From Mycolicibacterium chubuense (GTDB taxonomy: Bacteria > Actinomycetota > Actinomycetes > Mycobacteriales > Mycobacteriaceae), in assembly GCF_001044255.1 (NCBI RefSeq), contig NZ_JYNX01000034.1:28103-65753 (forward strand): a stretch of DNA of 37,651 nucleotides, given 5' to 3'. A program made the position numbers and the translations under genes. The notes under the pieces were generated by a model. It saw only the letters and a program-made list of their open reading frames with translations, was not told the DNA's origin and ran no database searches. Shown here in pieces: positions 30,331-37,347 of this stretch (the stretch's first letter is position 1; each line of letters begins with the position of its first letter).

Positions 30331-31359
30331 TCACTGCCGGTGTGCACGACGCGCGCCGCGCCCCCTGTCTGTCCGTTCAACCAGTCGTTTGCCGGTCGAG
30401 GTCGTAGCGCGGTCCGCCCGAGATGCCCGAACGCCACGGGCGTGGTGCCCGCCCGCCGGGTCTGCCTCCCGGTCGCGGCGCTGAACCGTCGCCGGACCGA
30501 CGTCGCGTTCCGTTGCCCCGCGATGTGCGCGCGCGTCCCCGATCGCCGTGGCGACGTGCTGCAGTCCCGTGCGCACCGTCTGGCCCACCACGGACACGGC
30601 GGCGTGAACATGACCCGCGGCGTTGCGCACCCCCGCGCGCACAGCACGACCGAGGTTTCCCGAATCGGCGAGCTCGCGGGCGAACGCGTCCGGAGCGTCG
30701 AACACCGCGGACAAGACCTCGTTGAATGCTGGGAAAATCACGGCGCCAACGACATTGAGCGACTCGACCGCCACGACCTGCAGGACCCCGTCGGGTCGTG
30801 CGGTCGGCGCGGGGTTCGCGACGATCGGCGCATTCAACGCGGTGAAGGTGTCCTCGCGGGCGGCCTGAAGCGCCCGCGCCACGCCAGGGATCCCGTCGGC
30901 TGTCGCCGGCAGCACGTCGAGCAGACCCACCACACCGACTTCCAGCGCGTTGAGGAACCGGGGTGCGACGCGCGAGCCGTCGGCGAGGATCGTTGCCTGC
31001 GCCGCCTCGTTGGTCGGCCCCGTGACCGAGGCAGCTGCCGCGCCGACGGCCTGCAGCAGGTCACCGGACCGCAGGGCGGTCAGAAACGTCACGGGCACGC
31101 CGAGCGTCGTCACGCCGGCCGTGACGGCCGTGTCGACGACGAGCGGACAGATGATCGCGCAGTACTTGACCTGGTTGATCAGCACGCTCGCCAGCAGGCC
31201 ACCGGGCGGTACCGCCGCCGACGTCAAGGCGACGTCGCGCGCGACCGGAACCGGAGCGGGCCGCTCCGACAGCGGCGGACCGGCGATCACGGTGGCGACC
31301 GCCAGGGCGCAGAGCGCTGTCGTGGCGACACCGGTGTTCGTGGCACTGGACGGCTTCAT
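30331..31359 (-). CDS. Secreted mycobacterial protein of unknown function (342 aa)
   Basis: Residues 1-29 look like a signal peptide (ATTALCALAVATVIAGPPLS). The body has Ala/Val/Leu-rich helices with the motif INQVKYCAIICPLVVDTAVT, where two Cys could form a disulfide, and NALEVGVVGLLDVLPATADG. It resembles an exported mycobacterial family without known function. The last 70 residues change abruptly to Arg/His/Asp-rich sequence (ERDVGPATVQRRDREADPAG), unlike the body, so a late frameshift or a recruited tail is possible. ATG 31359 is preceded by AGGGGG, but that Shine-Dalgarno lies in a hairpin. It is on the same strand as its neighbours. Confidence 0.68.
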   Translation of the reverse strand: MKPSSATNTGVATTALCALAVATVIAGPPLSERPAPVPVARDVALTSAAVPPGGLLASVLINQVKYCAIICPLVVDTAVTAGVTTLGVPVTFLTALRSGDLLQAVGAAAASVTGPTNEAAQATILADGSRVAPRFLNALEVGVVGLLDVLPATADGIPGVARALQAAREDTFTALNAPIVANPAPTARPDGVLQVVAVESLNVVGAVIFPAFNEVLSAVFDAPDAFARELADSGNLGRAVRAGVRNAAGHVHAAVSVVGQTVRTGLQHVATAIGDARAHRGATERDVGPATVQRRDREADPAGGHHARGVRASRADRATTSTGKRLVERTDRGRGARRAHRQ

Positions 31360-31364
31360 CGTGG

Positions 31365-31392
31365 CCCCCTACATCGACGCTGATGTAGGGGG
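31365..31392 (-). promoter_or_regulatory. 11-bp hairpin covering the Shine-Dalgarno of the 342-aa gene
   Basis: CCCCCTACATC (5' arm, 31392-31382) and GATGTAGGGGG (31375-31365) on the minus strand form a perfect 11-bp stem with a 6-nt loop. The 3' arm contains AGGGGG, which ends 5 nt before the ATG at 31359. Translation should be restricted unless the stem opens. It could also act as a DNA operator. Confidence 0.65.
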
Positions 31393-31403
31393 CACGATTC
31401 ACA

Positions 31404-31431
31404 GCCCCGATCGGTTCAGTGCCCGCGGGGC
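31404..31431 (-). terminator. Stem-loop after the 178-aa gene
   Basis: GCCCCG (31426-31431 on the minus strand) and CGGGGC (31404-31409) give a 6-bp GC stem with a 16-nt loop, 4 nt past the stop. It is a weak terminator candidate between the 178-aa and 342-aa genes. Confidence 0.35.
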
Positions 31432-31435
31432 CGAG

Positions 31436-31972
31436 CTATGTCCCGAGTTGCCGGTCGATCGCGGCAACCTGATCGTCGCCGTACTGGGTGGCGAGGTCGG
31501 GCGGGACCGGGTCGTTGAGCGGACCGTCGAACTGCACGTCGACCGCCGCGTTGCCCCGGGTGAACATCAGGACGCCCACCGACTGCGTGCCGTTCGGCGA
31601 CACCCCGCTGACCCAGGTCCCGCCGGCGCCAACCGGAACCGGTCCGCTCGTCGGGTTGGTGACGACGGAGCCCAGCCCGTCGCGCCAGGCGTTCATCGCG
31701 TCGGTCGCCGCCTGCGCGGAGGGCAGAACGAGGATCGTCGTGGTGATCCCGCGGCTGCCGTCACGATGGTTGAACTCCTGCCGGACGCCCTGCTGGCCGT
31801 CGGGGTCGGAGACCGGCGGCGTGGGAACATACGCCGTCGAATCGGTGATGACGTTCGGGTTCACCGGCAGAGTCCCGTAATCCGGTGCGGCAGAGGCTGA
31901 TCCGAAACCAACGGTGACCGTCGCCGCCACTGCGGCGACTCCCCCGAGGGCAAATGTGGACATCGTCTTCAT
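31436..31972 (-). CDS. Secreted protein of unknown function (178 aa)
   Basis: The signal peptide (MKTMSTFALGGVAAVAATVT, then VGFGSASAA, cleavage after ASA) is typical of Sec export. The mature protein of about 150 aa has no Cys: APDYGTLPVNPNVITDSTAY, QEFNHRDGSRGITTTILV, TWVSGVSPNGTQSVGVLM and a C-terminus QVAAIDRQLGT. The regular beta-rich spacing suggests a small globular extracellular domain. I do not recognise the family. ATG 31972 is preceded by GGAGAGACAC; the ATG three codons later is a weaker alternative. It follows the 79-aa gene by 32 nt, so the two are probably co-transcribed. Confidence 0.75.
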   Translation of the reverse strand: MKTMSTFALGGVAAVAATVTVGFGSASAAPDYGTLPVNPNVITDSTAYVPTPPVSDPDGQQGVRQEFNHRDGSRGITTTILVLPSAQAATDAMNAWRDGLGSVVTNPTSGPVPVGAGGTWVSGVSPNGTQSVGVLMFTRGNAAVDVQFDGPLNDPVPPDLATQYGDDQVAAIDRQLGT

Positions 31973-32004
31973 GTGTCTCTCCTGCTGGTCGGTGGACGGT
32001 CGAA

Positions 32005-32244
32005 TCAGCAGGGGTAGCACGCGTAGCCGCGCCACCCGTCGCGCCAGAACCAGCCCGGGCCGCAGCCCATCCAGCCGGTGGTCCCCGCGCAGTCGAACAT
32101 CTGCACCACCGGGCGCTGCGGCGCGGGCGCCGGAATCGGAGCCGGCGCCGGGGCGGCGACCTGTGCCGCGCCGGCCGTGGGCGTCCCGAGCAGCGAGCCG
32201 ACGATCATGGCCGTCGCACCCACGGTCGTGGCGAGTGTGCGCAT
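32005..32244 (-). CDS. Small secreted Cys-containing protein (79 aa)
   Basis: The product has a signal peptide (MRTLATTVGATAMIVGSLLG, then TPTAGAA), an Ala/Pro linker (APAPAPIPAPAPQRP) and a compact C-terminal region with four Cys (DCAGTTGWMGCGPGWFW, then GYACYPC). Gly/Trp-rich four-Cys modules of this size form disulfide-stabilised folds. It is the first gene of the exported-protein run, with GAGGGGATTTGACC before ATG 32244 and a TAnnnT element (TAGCCT, 32290-32295 on the minus strand) upstream. Function is unknown. Confidence 0.72.
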   Translation of the reverse strand: MRTLATTVGATAMIVGSLLGTPTAGAAQVAAPAPAPIPAPAPQRPVVQMFDCAGTTGWMGCGPGWFWRDGWRGYACYPC

Positions 32245-32369
32245 GGTCAAATCCCCTCCTTGACGAGTTCCCTGGTCGAACACCTGGTGAGGCTACGCCG
32301 CAAACTGACGCTCGGGGCAATAACACGCATCGAGCGATGGCATTGTCCGCACCCGCGGGGGCACCGACC

Positions 32370-32381
32370 AACCAAGTGGTT
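32370..32381. promoter_or_regulatory. Palindromic operator upstream of the acyl-CoA dehydrogenase pair
   Basis: AACCA-AG-TGGTT is symmetric and overlaps a -10-like TAGTCT (32381-32386). It resembles the short dyads that TetR-type regulators use upstream of mycobacterial fatty-acid and sterol catabolic genes. It could also affect the divergent 79-aa gene. No regulator gene lies next to it in the window. Confidence 0.5.
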
Positions 32382-32420
32382 AGTCTGCATGCAGGTCCAT
32401 CGATGGAGCAGGAGGCCGCC

Positions 32421-33581
32421 ATGCAGCTGGCACTGACACCCGAGGAAGCCGCCTTTCGCGACGAGCTTCGCACCTTCTACGCGACGGAGATCCCGGCCGA
32501 GATCCGAGAACGCAGCCGCGCGGGCACGGAGATCAGCAAGGACGACATCGTCACTACGCACAAGATCCTCAACGACCACGGCCTGGCGGTGCCCAGCTGG
32601 CCGGTCGAGTGGGGCGGCAAGGACTGGACGCCGACGCAGCATCAGATCTGGCTCGACGAGATGCAGCTGGCCTGCGTCCCCGAGCCGCTGAACTTCAACG
32701 CCAAGATGGTCGGGCCGGTGATCGCCGAGTTCGGTTCCCAGGCCGTCAAGGAGCGCTTCCTGCCGCCGACCGCCGCGCTCGACATCTGGTGGTGCCAGGG
32801 CTTCTCCGAGCCCGAGGCCGGCTCCGACCTGGCGTCGCTGCGCACCACGGCGCTGCGCGACGGCGACAGCTACGTGGTCAACGGGCAGAAGACGTGGACG
32901 ACGCTGGGCCAGTACGCGGACTGGATCTTCTGCCTGGTCCGCACCGACCCCAACGCCCCGAAGAAGCAGGCCGGTATCTCCTTCCTGCTCATCGACCTCG
33001 ACACCCCCGGCATCACCATGCGGCCGATCAAACTGGTCGACGGCAGCGTCGAGGTGAACGAGGTGTTCTTCGAAGACGTCAGGGTCCCCGCCGAGAACCT
33101 GGTCGGCGAGGAGAACCAGGGCTGGTCCTACGCGAAGTTCCTGCTGGGCAACGAGCGCACCGGCATCGCCCAGGTCGGCCGGACCAAGGTGAAGCTCGCC
33201 GAGGTCAAGGAGCGGGCCAAGGCCAACGGCCTGCTCGAGGACCCGTTGTTCGCCGCCCGGCTGGCCGAGGCCGAAAACGACGTTCTGGCACTGGAACTGA
33301 CGCAGATGCGGGTTGCTTCGGGGTCGAAGGGCGGCAAACCCAACCCGGCGTCGTCGGTACTGAAACTGCGCGGCAGCCAACTGCAGCAGCTCGCCACCGA
33401 GCTGATGATGGAGGTGGCGGGCCCCGATATCCTGCCGTTCCCGAACGGTGCCGAGATCGCTTCACCGGACTGGGCGCAGCACAGCGCGCCGCGCTACCTC
33501 AACTACCGCAAGACCTCGATCTACGGCGGCAGCAACGAGGTGCAGCGCACGATCATCTCGTCGACCATCCTCGGACTGTAG
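32421..33581 (+). CDS. Acyl-CoA dehydrogenase, FAD-binding subunit of a probable heteromer
   Basis: This 386-aa FadE-family protein has FAD/substrate motifs CQGFSEPEAGSDLASLRT and GQKTWTTLGQYADWIFCLVR, the beta-domain FFEDVRVPAENLVGEENQGW, and C-terminal YGGSNEVQRTIISSTILGL. The region where single-gene enzymes have the catalytic-base Glu (LHGGxGxxxEYP) is replaced by a different sequence. That missing part is present in the next gene, 16 nt downstream, so the two proteins probably form an alpha2beta2 dehydrogenase like mycobacterial sterol side-chain FadE pairs. ATG 32421 is preceded by GGAGCAGGAGG; substrate unknown. Confidence 0.88.
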   Translation: MQLALTPEEAAFRDELRTFYATEIPAEIRERSRAGTEISKDDIVTTHKILNDHGLAVPSWPVEWGGKDWTPTQHQIWLDEMQLACVPEPLNFNAKMVGPVIAEFGSQAVKERFLPPTAALDIWWCQGFSEPEAGSDLASLRTTALRDGDSYVVNGQKTWTTLGQYADWIFCLVRTDPNAPKKQAGISFLLIDLDTPGITMRPIKLVDGSVEVNEVFFEDVRVPAENLVGEENQGWSYAKFLLGNERTGIAQVGRTKVKLAEVKERAKANGLLEDPLFAARLAEAENDVLALELTQMRVASGSKGGKPNPASSVLKLRGSQLQQLATELMMEVAGPDILPFPNGAEIASPDWAQHSAPRYLNYRKTSIYGGSNEVQRTIISSTILGL

Positions 33582-33597
33582 AGACAAGGCGGACATC

Positions 33598-34704
33598 ATG
33601 GACTTCCAACTCAGCGAAGAACAGACGCTGCTGCGCGACACCACCCGCGAAATGCTCACGCGCGCCTACGATCCCGAGAGCCGACTCAAGGCGCTCGACA
33701 CCGAGCTCGGCTGGAACCGTGAGGTGTGGAGTCAGCTGGCCGAGGTCGGCGTGCTCGGCCTCGGATTCGACGAGGACGCCGGCGGCCAGATCGAGATCCA
33801 CGCCGTACTCACCGAGGCCGGCCGCAGGCTGGCCCCGGAGCCGCTGCTGCACGCGGCGCTCGGACCCGGCGCGGTGATCGCCGAGGTGGGCACCGCCGAG
33901 CAACGCGCCCTCCTCGACGAGGTCGCCGCCGGCGAGCGGCTGCTGGCCTTCGCCCACACCGAGCCGGGAATGCGTCGGCCGACCGCCACTGTCTCGACAA
34001 CCGCTACGCGCCAGGGTGATTCGTGGACGGTCAGCGGCCGCAAGAATCCTGTGCTGGCCGGCGACTGTGCCGACACCTTGGTGATCAGTGCGGCACTTCC
34101 CGACGGCGGCACCGGGCTGTTCCTCGTCGACGGCGGCGCGGTGCAGCGCCGGGCCTACCGCACCTTCGACGGTCAGCGGGGCGCCGAGATCGACCTCGAC
34201 GCGACGGCCGCGGAGCCGCTCGGCGAGGCGGTGGACGCGTCGGCAGCGATCGAGCGGGCACTCGTGCGGTTCACCTCGGGCCTGTGCTCGGAGGCCCTCG
34301 GCGCGATGGAGGAGGCGCTGCGGCTGACCACGGAGTACCTGACCCAGCGCAAGCAGTTCGGCGTCACGCTCAACAAGTTCCAGACGCTGACCCAGCGCGC
34401 GGCCGACATGTACGTCTCGCTCGAACTGGCACGCAGCATGGCGCTGTACGCGGCGATGTCGATCGCCGACGGCGATCTGGACCCGACGATCGCCGCGCGG
34501 GCCAAGCTGCAGATCGGCCGCTCCGGCCGGCACATCAGCCAGGAGGCCATCCAGCTCCACGGTGGTATCGGGGTCACCGCGGAGTACCCGGTGGGCCATT
34601 ACGCCGCGCGGCTGACGGCGATCGAGCAGACGCTGGGCTCGTCGCAGGACCATCTGCACACCCTCATGGGGCAACTCGACGGATACGAGGTCGTGACGAT
34701 CTGA
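33598..34704 (+). CDS. Acyl-CoA dehydrogenase, catalytic-Glu subunit of a probable heteromer
   Basis: This 368-aa protein is the partner of the preceding gene. The C-terminal half is canonical: RKQFGVTLNKFQTLTQRAAD, then IQLHGGIGVTAEYPVGHYAA with Glu in the catalytic-base position. The mid-region is degenerate: the usual TEPxxGSD flavin motif is replaced by HTEPGMRRPTAT, and GRKNPVLAGDCADTLV replaces the standard FAD-contacting segment. This reciprocal degeneration supports a heterotetramer with one composite active site per pair. It is co-transcribed with gene 32421. Confidence 0.88.
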   Translation: MDFQLSEEQTLLRDTTREMLTRAYDPESRLKALDTELGWNREVWSQLAEVGVLGLGFDEDAGGQIEIHAVLTEAGRRLAPEPLLHAALGPGAVIAEVGTAEQRALLDEVAAGERLLAFAHTEPGMRRPTATVSTTATRQGDSWTVSGRKNPVLAGDCADTLVISAALPDGGTGLFLVDGGAVQRRAYRTFDGQRGAEIDLDATAAEPLGEAVDASAAIERALVRFTSGLCSEALGAMEEALRLTTEYLTQRKQFGVTLNKFQTLTQRAADMYVSLELARSMALYAAMSIADGDLDPTIAARAKLQIGRSGRHISQEAIQLHGGIGVTAEYPVGHYAARLTAIEQTLGSSQDHLHTLMGQLDGYEVVTI

Positions 34705-34742
34705 GGTCGCCGTTTCGGCCTGCTCGTTGCGGCGACATTGCG

Positions 34743-34748
34743 TAGCCT
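34743..34748 (+). promoter_or_regulatory. -10 element of the RCK channel gene (probably leaderless)
   Basis: TAGCCT ends 6 nt before ATG 34755 in a 50-bp spacer with no Shine-Dalgarno. No clear -35 is seen. Confidence 0.4.
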
Positions 34749-34754
34749 GCTGCA

Positions 34755-36431
34755 ATGGTCGGCCACACCATCGTCAGCGGTGCCGACGCGCTGGCGGTGC
34801 GCATCGCCGAGGAGTTGCGTAGCGCCGGCGCCACGGTCACGGTGATCGACCGTGCCGATCAGCTGACGTCGGCCGGCATCGCCACGGCGGCATCGGTGGT
34901 GTGCGCCGGGTCCGACGACGCCGCGAATCTGGAGATCGCCCTGCTGGCACGTCGTCTCAGTTCGACCGTGCGGGTGGTGACCCGACTCGCCAACGGTGTG
35001 CTGCGGGAGGCGATGGTGGCCCGGAACGGGCCGGGCGCCGTCCTCGACGTCGCGGATCTGGCCGCACCGTCGGTGGTCGAGGCGTGCCTGCAGCGCACCA
35101 CGCACTCCATCGCTGCCGGCGACCTGCGGTTCGTCGTCTCGGGCGCCGACACCCCGCGGTCGGGCACGCTGCGCGACATCTACGGTGATCTGGCGCCGGT
35201 GGCCGTCGTGCGGGGCGTGCATTCGCCGACCCCCGGTGAGGTGGCGGCCTGCCCCGGTCGCGATCTGCACGTCGACGAAGGCGACTGGGTGGCCATGATC
35301 GGCACCGAGGACGAACTGGCCGCCGACGGCCCGGTGGCCGGCGCGCGGGCGGCGGGGTCGCACCGCTCGCCACTGACTCGAATCGGCAACGCGGCGCGCG
35401 CCTTCCACGAGGACGTGAACCCCAACTTCTATCGGGCGCTGGCGGCGTCGCTGGGTCTGCTCCTCGGATCCACCATTCTGCTGTGGCTCACCTACGACAT
35501 GCCGGGCATGAGTTTCGTCGACGCCCTCTACTTCTCCACCGAGACGATCGCGACCGTCGGTTATGGCGACTTCAGCTTCAGCGGCCAGCCCACCTGGCTG
35601 CGGCTGTTCAGCATCGTGCTGATGTTCGCGGGCATCACCACCACCGCGGTGCTCGTGGCCTTCGTCGCCGATCTGTTGCTCTCGCGGCGGCTGGCGTACT
35701 CGGCGGGCCGGCGCAAGGTGCGCGAACTGCAGGACCACATGATCGTCGTCGGGCTGGGCTCCTTCGGCGTCCGGGTCGCCTCCGACCTCAAGGCCGCCGG
35801 CCACGACGTCGCCGTGATCGAACTCAACGACGAGAACCGCTACCTTTCCGCCGCCGCAGATCTGGAGATTCCGGTGATCTTCGGCGACGCGACGCTGCCG
35901 TCGACGCTGGAGGCGGCGCGCATCGACGACGCGGTGGCGGTGGCCGTGCTGACCGACGACGACATGGTCAACATCGAGACGGCGATCGTGTCCCGCGAAC
36001 GGTCCAAGGACCGGCCGCTGGACGTGCCGGTGGTTCTGCGCGTGTTCGACCGCGCCCTGGGTGCGGCGGTGGCCCACCGGTTCCGGTTCGAGAATGTGCT
36101 TTCCACCGTGGAATTGGCGGCGCCGTGGTTCATCGGCGCGGCGCTGGGGCTGACCGTGTTCGGCACCTTCTCGGTGGGTCAGGCGTCCTTCATGGTGGGC
36201 GGCGTGCGGGTCGGTGCCAGCAGCGAGCTCGACGGCATCCGCATGGCCGAGCTGTCGACACAGACCCGCGTCATTGCGATCGTGGGCCACGACGGCGCCC
36301 GCGAACTGCATCCGCGCCGCGATTCGCAGCTGCACGCCGGCGACATCGCCTATCTGGTGGGGCCGTACCGCGAACTGCTCGACACGTTGCGCAAGGGGCA
36401 GGGCAGCAGCGCGGCGACGGCGATCACGTGA
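34755..36431 (+). CDS. Potassium-channel-like protein with two RCK/TrkA domains flanking the pore
   Basis: This 558-aa protein has an N-terminal TrkA-N/RCK-like domain (about 1-185; nucleotide fold lacks a clean GxGxxG, MVGHTIVSGADALAVRIAEE). A two-helix pore follows (TM about 231-246 and 282-308) with selectivity filter TVGYGD (267-272). A second RCK domain starts near 328 with GLGSFGVRVASDL (333-345) and a TrkA-C-like end. Such proteins conduct K+ and are gated by nucleotide or divalent-ion binding to RCK rings. The placement of one RCK before and one after the pore is unusual for a two-TM channel. It overlaps the converging LLM gene by 8 bp. Confidence 0.86.
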   Translation: MVGHTIVSGADALAVRIAEELRSAGATVTVIDRADQLTSAGIATAASVVCAGSDDAANLEIALLARRLSSTVRVVTRLANGVLREAMVARNGPGAVLDVADLAAPSVVEACLQRTTHSIAAGDLRFVVSGADTPRSGTLRDIYGDLAPVAVVRGVHSPTPGEVAACPGRDLHVDEGDWVAMIGTEDELAADGPVAGARAAGSHRSPLTRIGNAARAFHEDVNPNFYRALAASLGLLLGSTILLWLTYDMPGMSFVDALYFSTETIATVGYGDFSFSGQPTWLRLFSIVLMFAGITTTAVLVAFVADLLLSRRLAYSAGRRKVRELQDHMIVVGLGSFGVRVASDLKAAGHDVAVIELNDENRYLSAAADLEIPVIFGDATLPSTLEAARIDDAVAVAVLTDDDMVNIETAIVSRERSKDRPLDVPVVLRVFDRALGAAVAHRFRFENVLSTVELAAPWFIGAALGLTVFGTFSVGQASFMVGGVRVGASSELDGIRMAELSTQTRVIAIVGHDGARELHPRRDSQLHAGDIAYLVGPYRELLDTLRKGQGSSAATAIT

Positions 36432-37317
36432 GGTCGGCGACCACCTCGGCGACCCGGCGCAGCTGCTCGAGATCGCTGCTGGTCGGAATCAGGTGGATCT
36501 CGTCGGTGCCGATGTCGGCGAACCTGGTGAGTACGGCACGCAAGTCGTCCTGGGTGCCGGCCCACCCCGTCGTCGGCGCCATCGCGTCGACGATGTCCGA
36601 CGGGATCCAATTCATGTAGCGCAGCAGGTGACGGTGCACCTGCTCGCGTGGCGCGCTGCCCTCGCCGACGGCGAACCAGAAGGAGGTCGCCAGGTGCGGC
36701 GCGGTCCTGCCGGCCGCTCGCCATGCGTCACGCGCCACGTCGAACAGCGCGTTCTGCGCGTCAGCGTCGAGGTCCAGGGTGATGCCCGCCAGTCCGTCGG
36801 CCCAGCCCGCCGCACTGCGCACCGTCTTGGGACCCGTTGTGCCGACCAGCAATTCGGGTCCGCCGTGCTGTACCGGCGGCGGCCCCACCGGCAGCGTCGA
36901 CTCGGTGACCTTCTCCCCCGCCCACACCCGCCGCATGATCGCGACCCTGTCGGCCATCTCTCGCATGGTCTGGGTCGCCGGATCGGCGCCGACGGCGCGG
37001 TAGTCCTCGTGCCGGCCGCCCACGCCGATGCCGACGGTCAGCCGTCCGCCGCTGAGCATGTCGCCGGTGGCCATCGCCTTGGCCAGCATCACCGGGTCGT
37101 GCAACTGGGGGATCACCACGGTGGTCACCAGCCGCACCCGGTCCGTCCACGCGGCCAGGGCGCCCAGCAGGGTCAGGCTCTCGGGATTGTCGAACGCGAT
37201 CCGTTCACCCCAGCACAGCGACGAGAACGGACCGTCGTCGATCAACCTCGCCCAGTCGCGCAGCAACGCGCGGTCCAGGTCGGGTTCCATCACCGGCATC
37301 GTCATCCCGATTCGCAC
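36424..37317 (-). CDS. LLM-class (luciferase-like, probably F420-dependent) oxidoreductase
   Basis: The 297-aa TIM-barrel protein starts MRIGMTMPVMEPDLDRALLR (GTG 37317). Family segments are WTDRVRLVTTVVIPQLHDPV, LSGGRLTVGIGVGGRHEDYR and the C-terminal WAGTQDDLRAVLTRFADIGT. Mycobacteria have dozens of such enzymes; cofactor F420 is likely but not shown by the sequence. It lies 30 nt after the desaturase-family gene, so the two may be co-transcribed. Substrate unknown. Confidence 0.87.
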   Translation of the reverse strand: MRIGMTMPVMEPDLDRALLRDWARLIDDGPFSSLCWGERIAFDNPESLTLLGALAAWTDRVRLVTTVVIPQLHDPVMLAKAMATGDMLSGGRLTVGIGVGGRHEDYRAVGADPATQTMREMADRVAIMRRVWAGEKVTESTLPVGPPPVQHGGPELLVGTTGPKTVRSAAGWADGLAGITLDLDADAQNALFDVARDAWRAAGRTAPHLATSFWFAVGEGSAPREQVHRHLLRYMNWIPSDIVDAMAPTTGWAGTQDDLRAVLTRFADIGTDEIHLIPTSSDLEQLRRVAEVVADLT

Positions 37318-37347
37318 GTGGCGATTCTGACATGCCGGTGGACGGCG

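Noticed and set aside
30340-31383. 347-codon plus-strand frame opposite the 342-aa secreted protein
   Set aside because: Arg/Gly-rich composition and no signal peptide; the minus-strand frame has a signal peptide, Ala/Val body and a Shine-Dalgarno.
31365-31392. Hairpin as an intrinsic terminator of the 178-aa gene
   Set aside because: It is followed by CCACG and the next start codon, not a U-tract, and lies about 45-70 nt past the stop; a regulatory role is more likely, though termination is not excluded.
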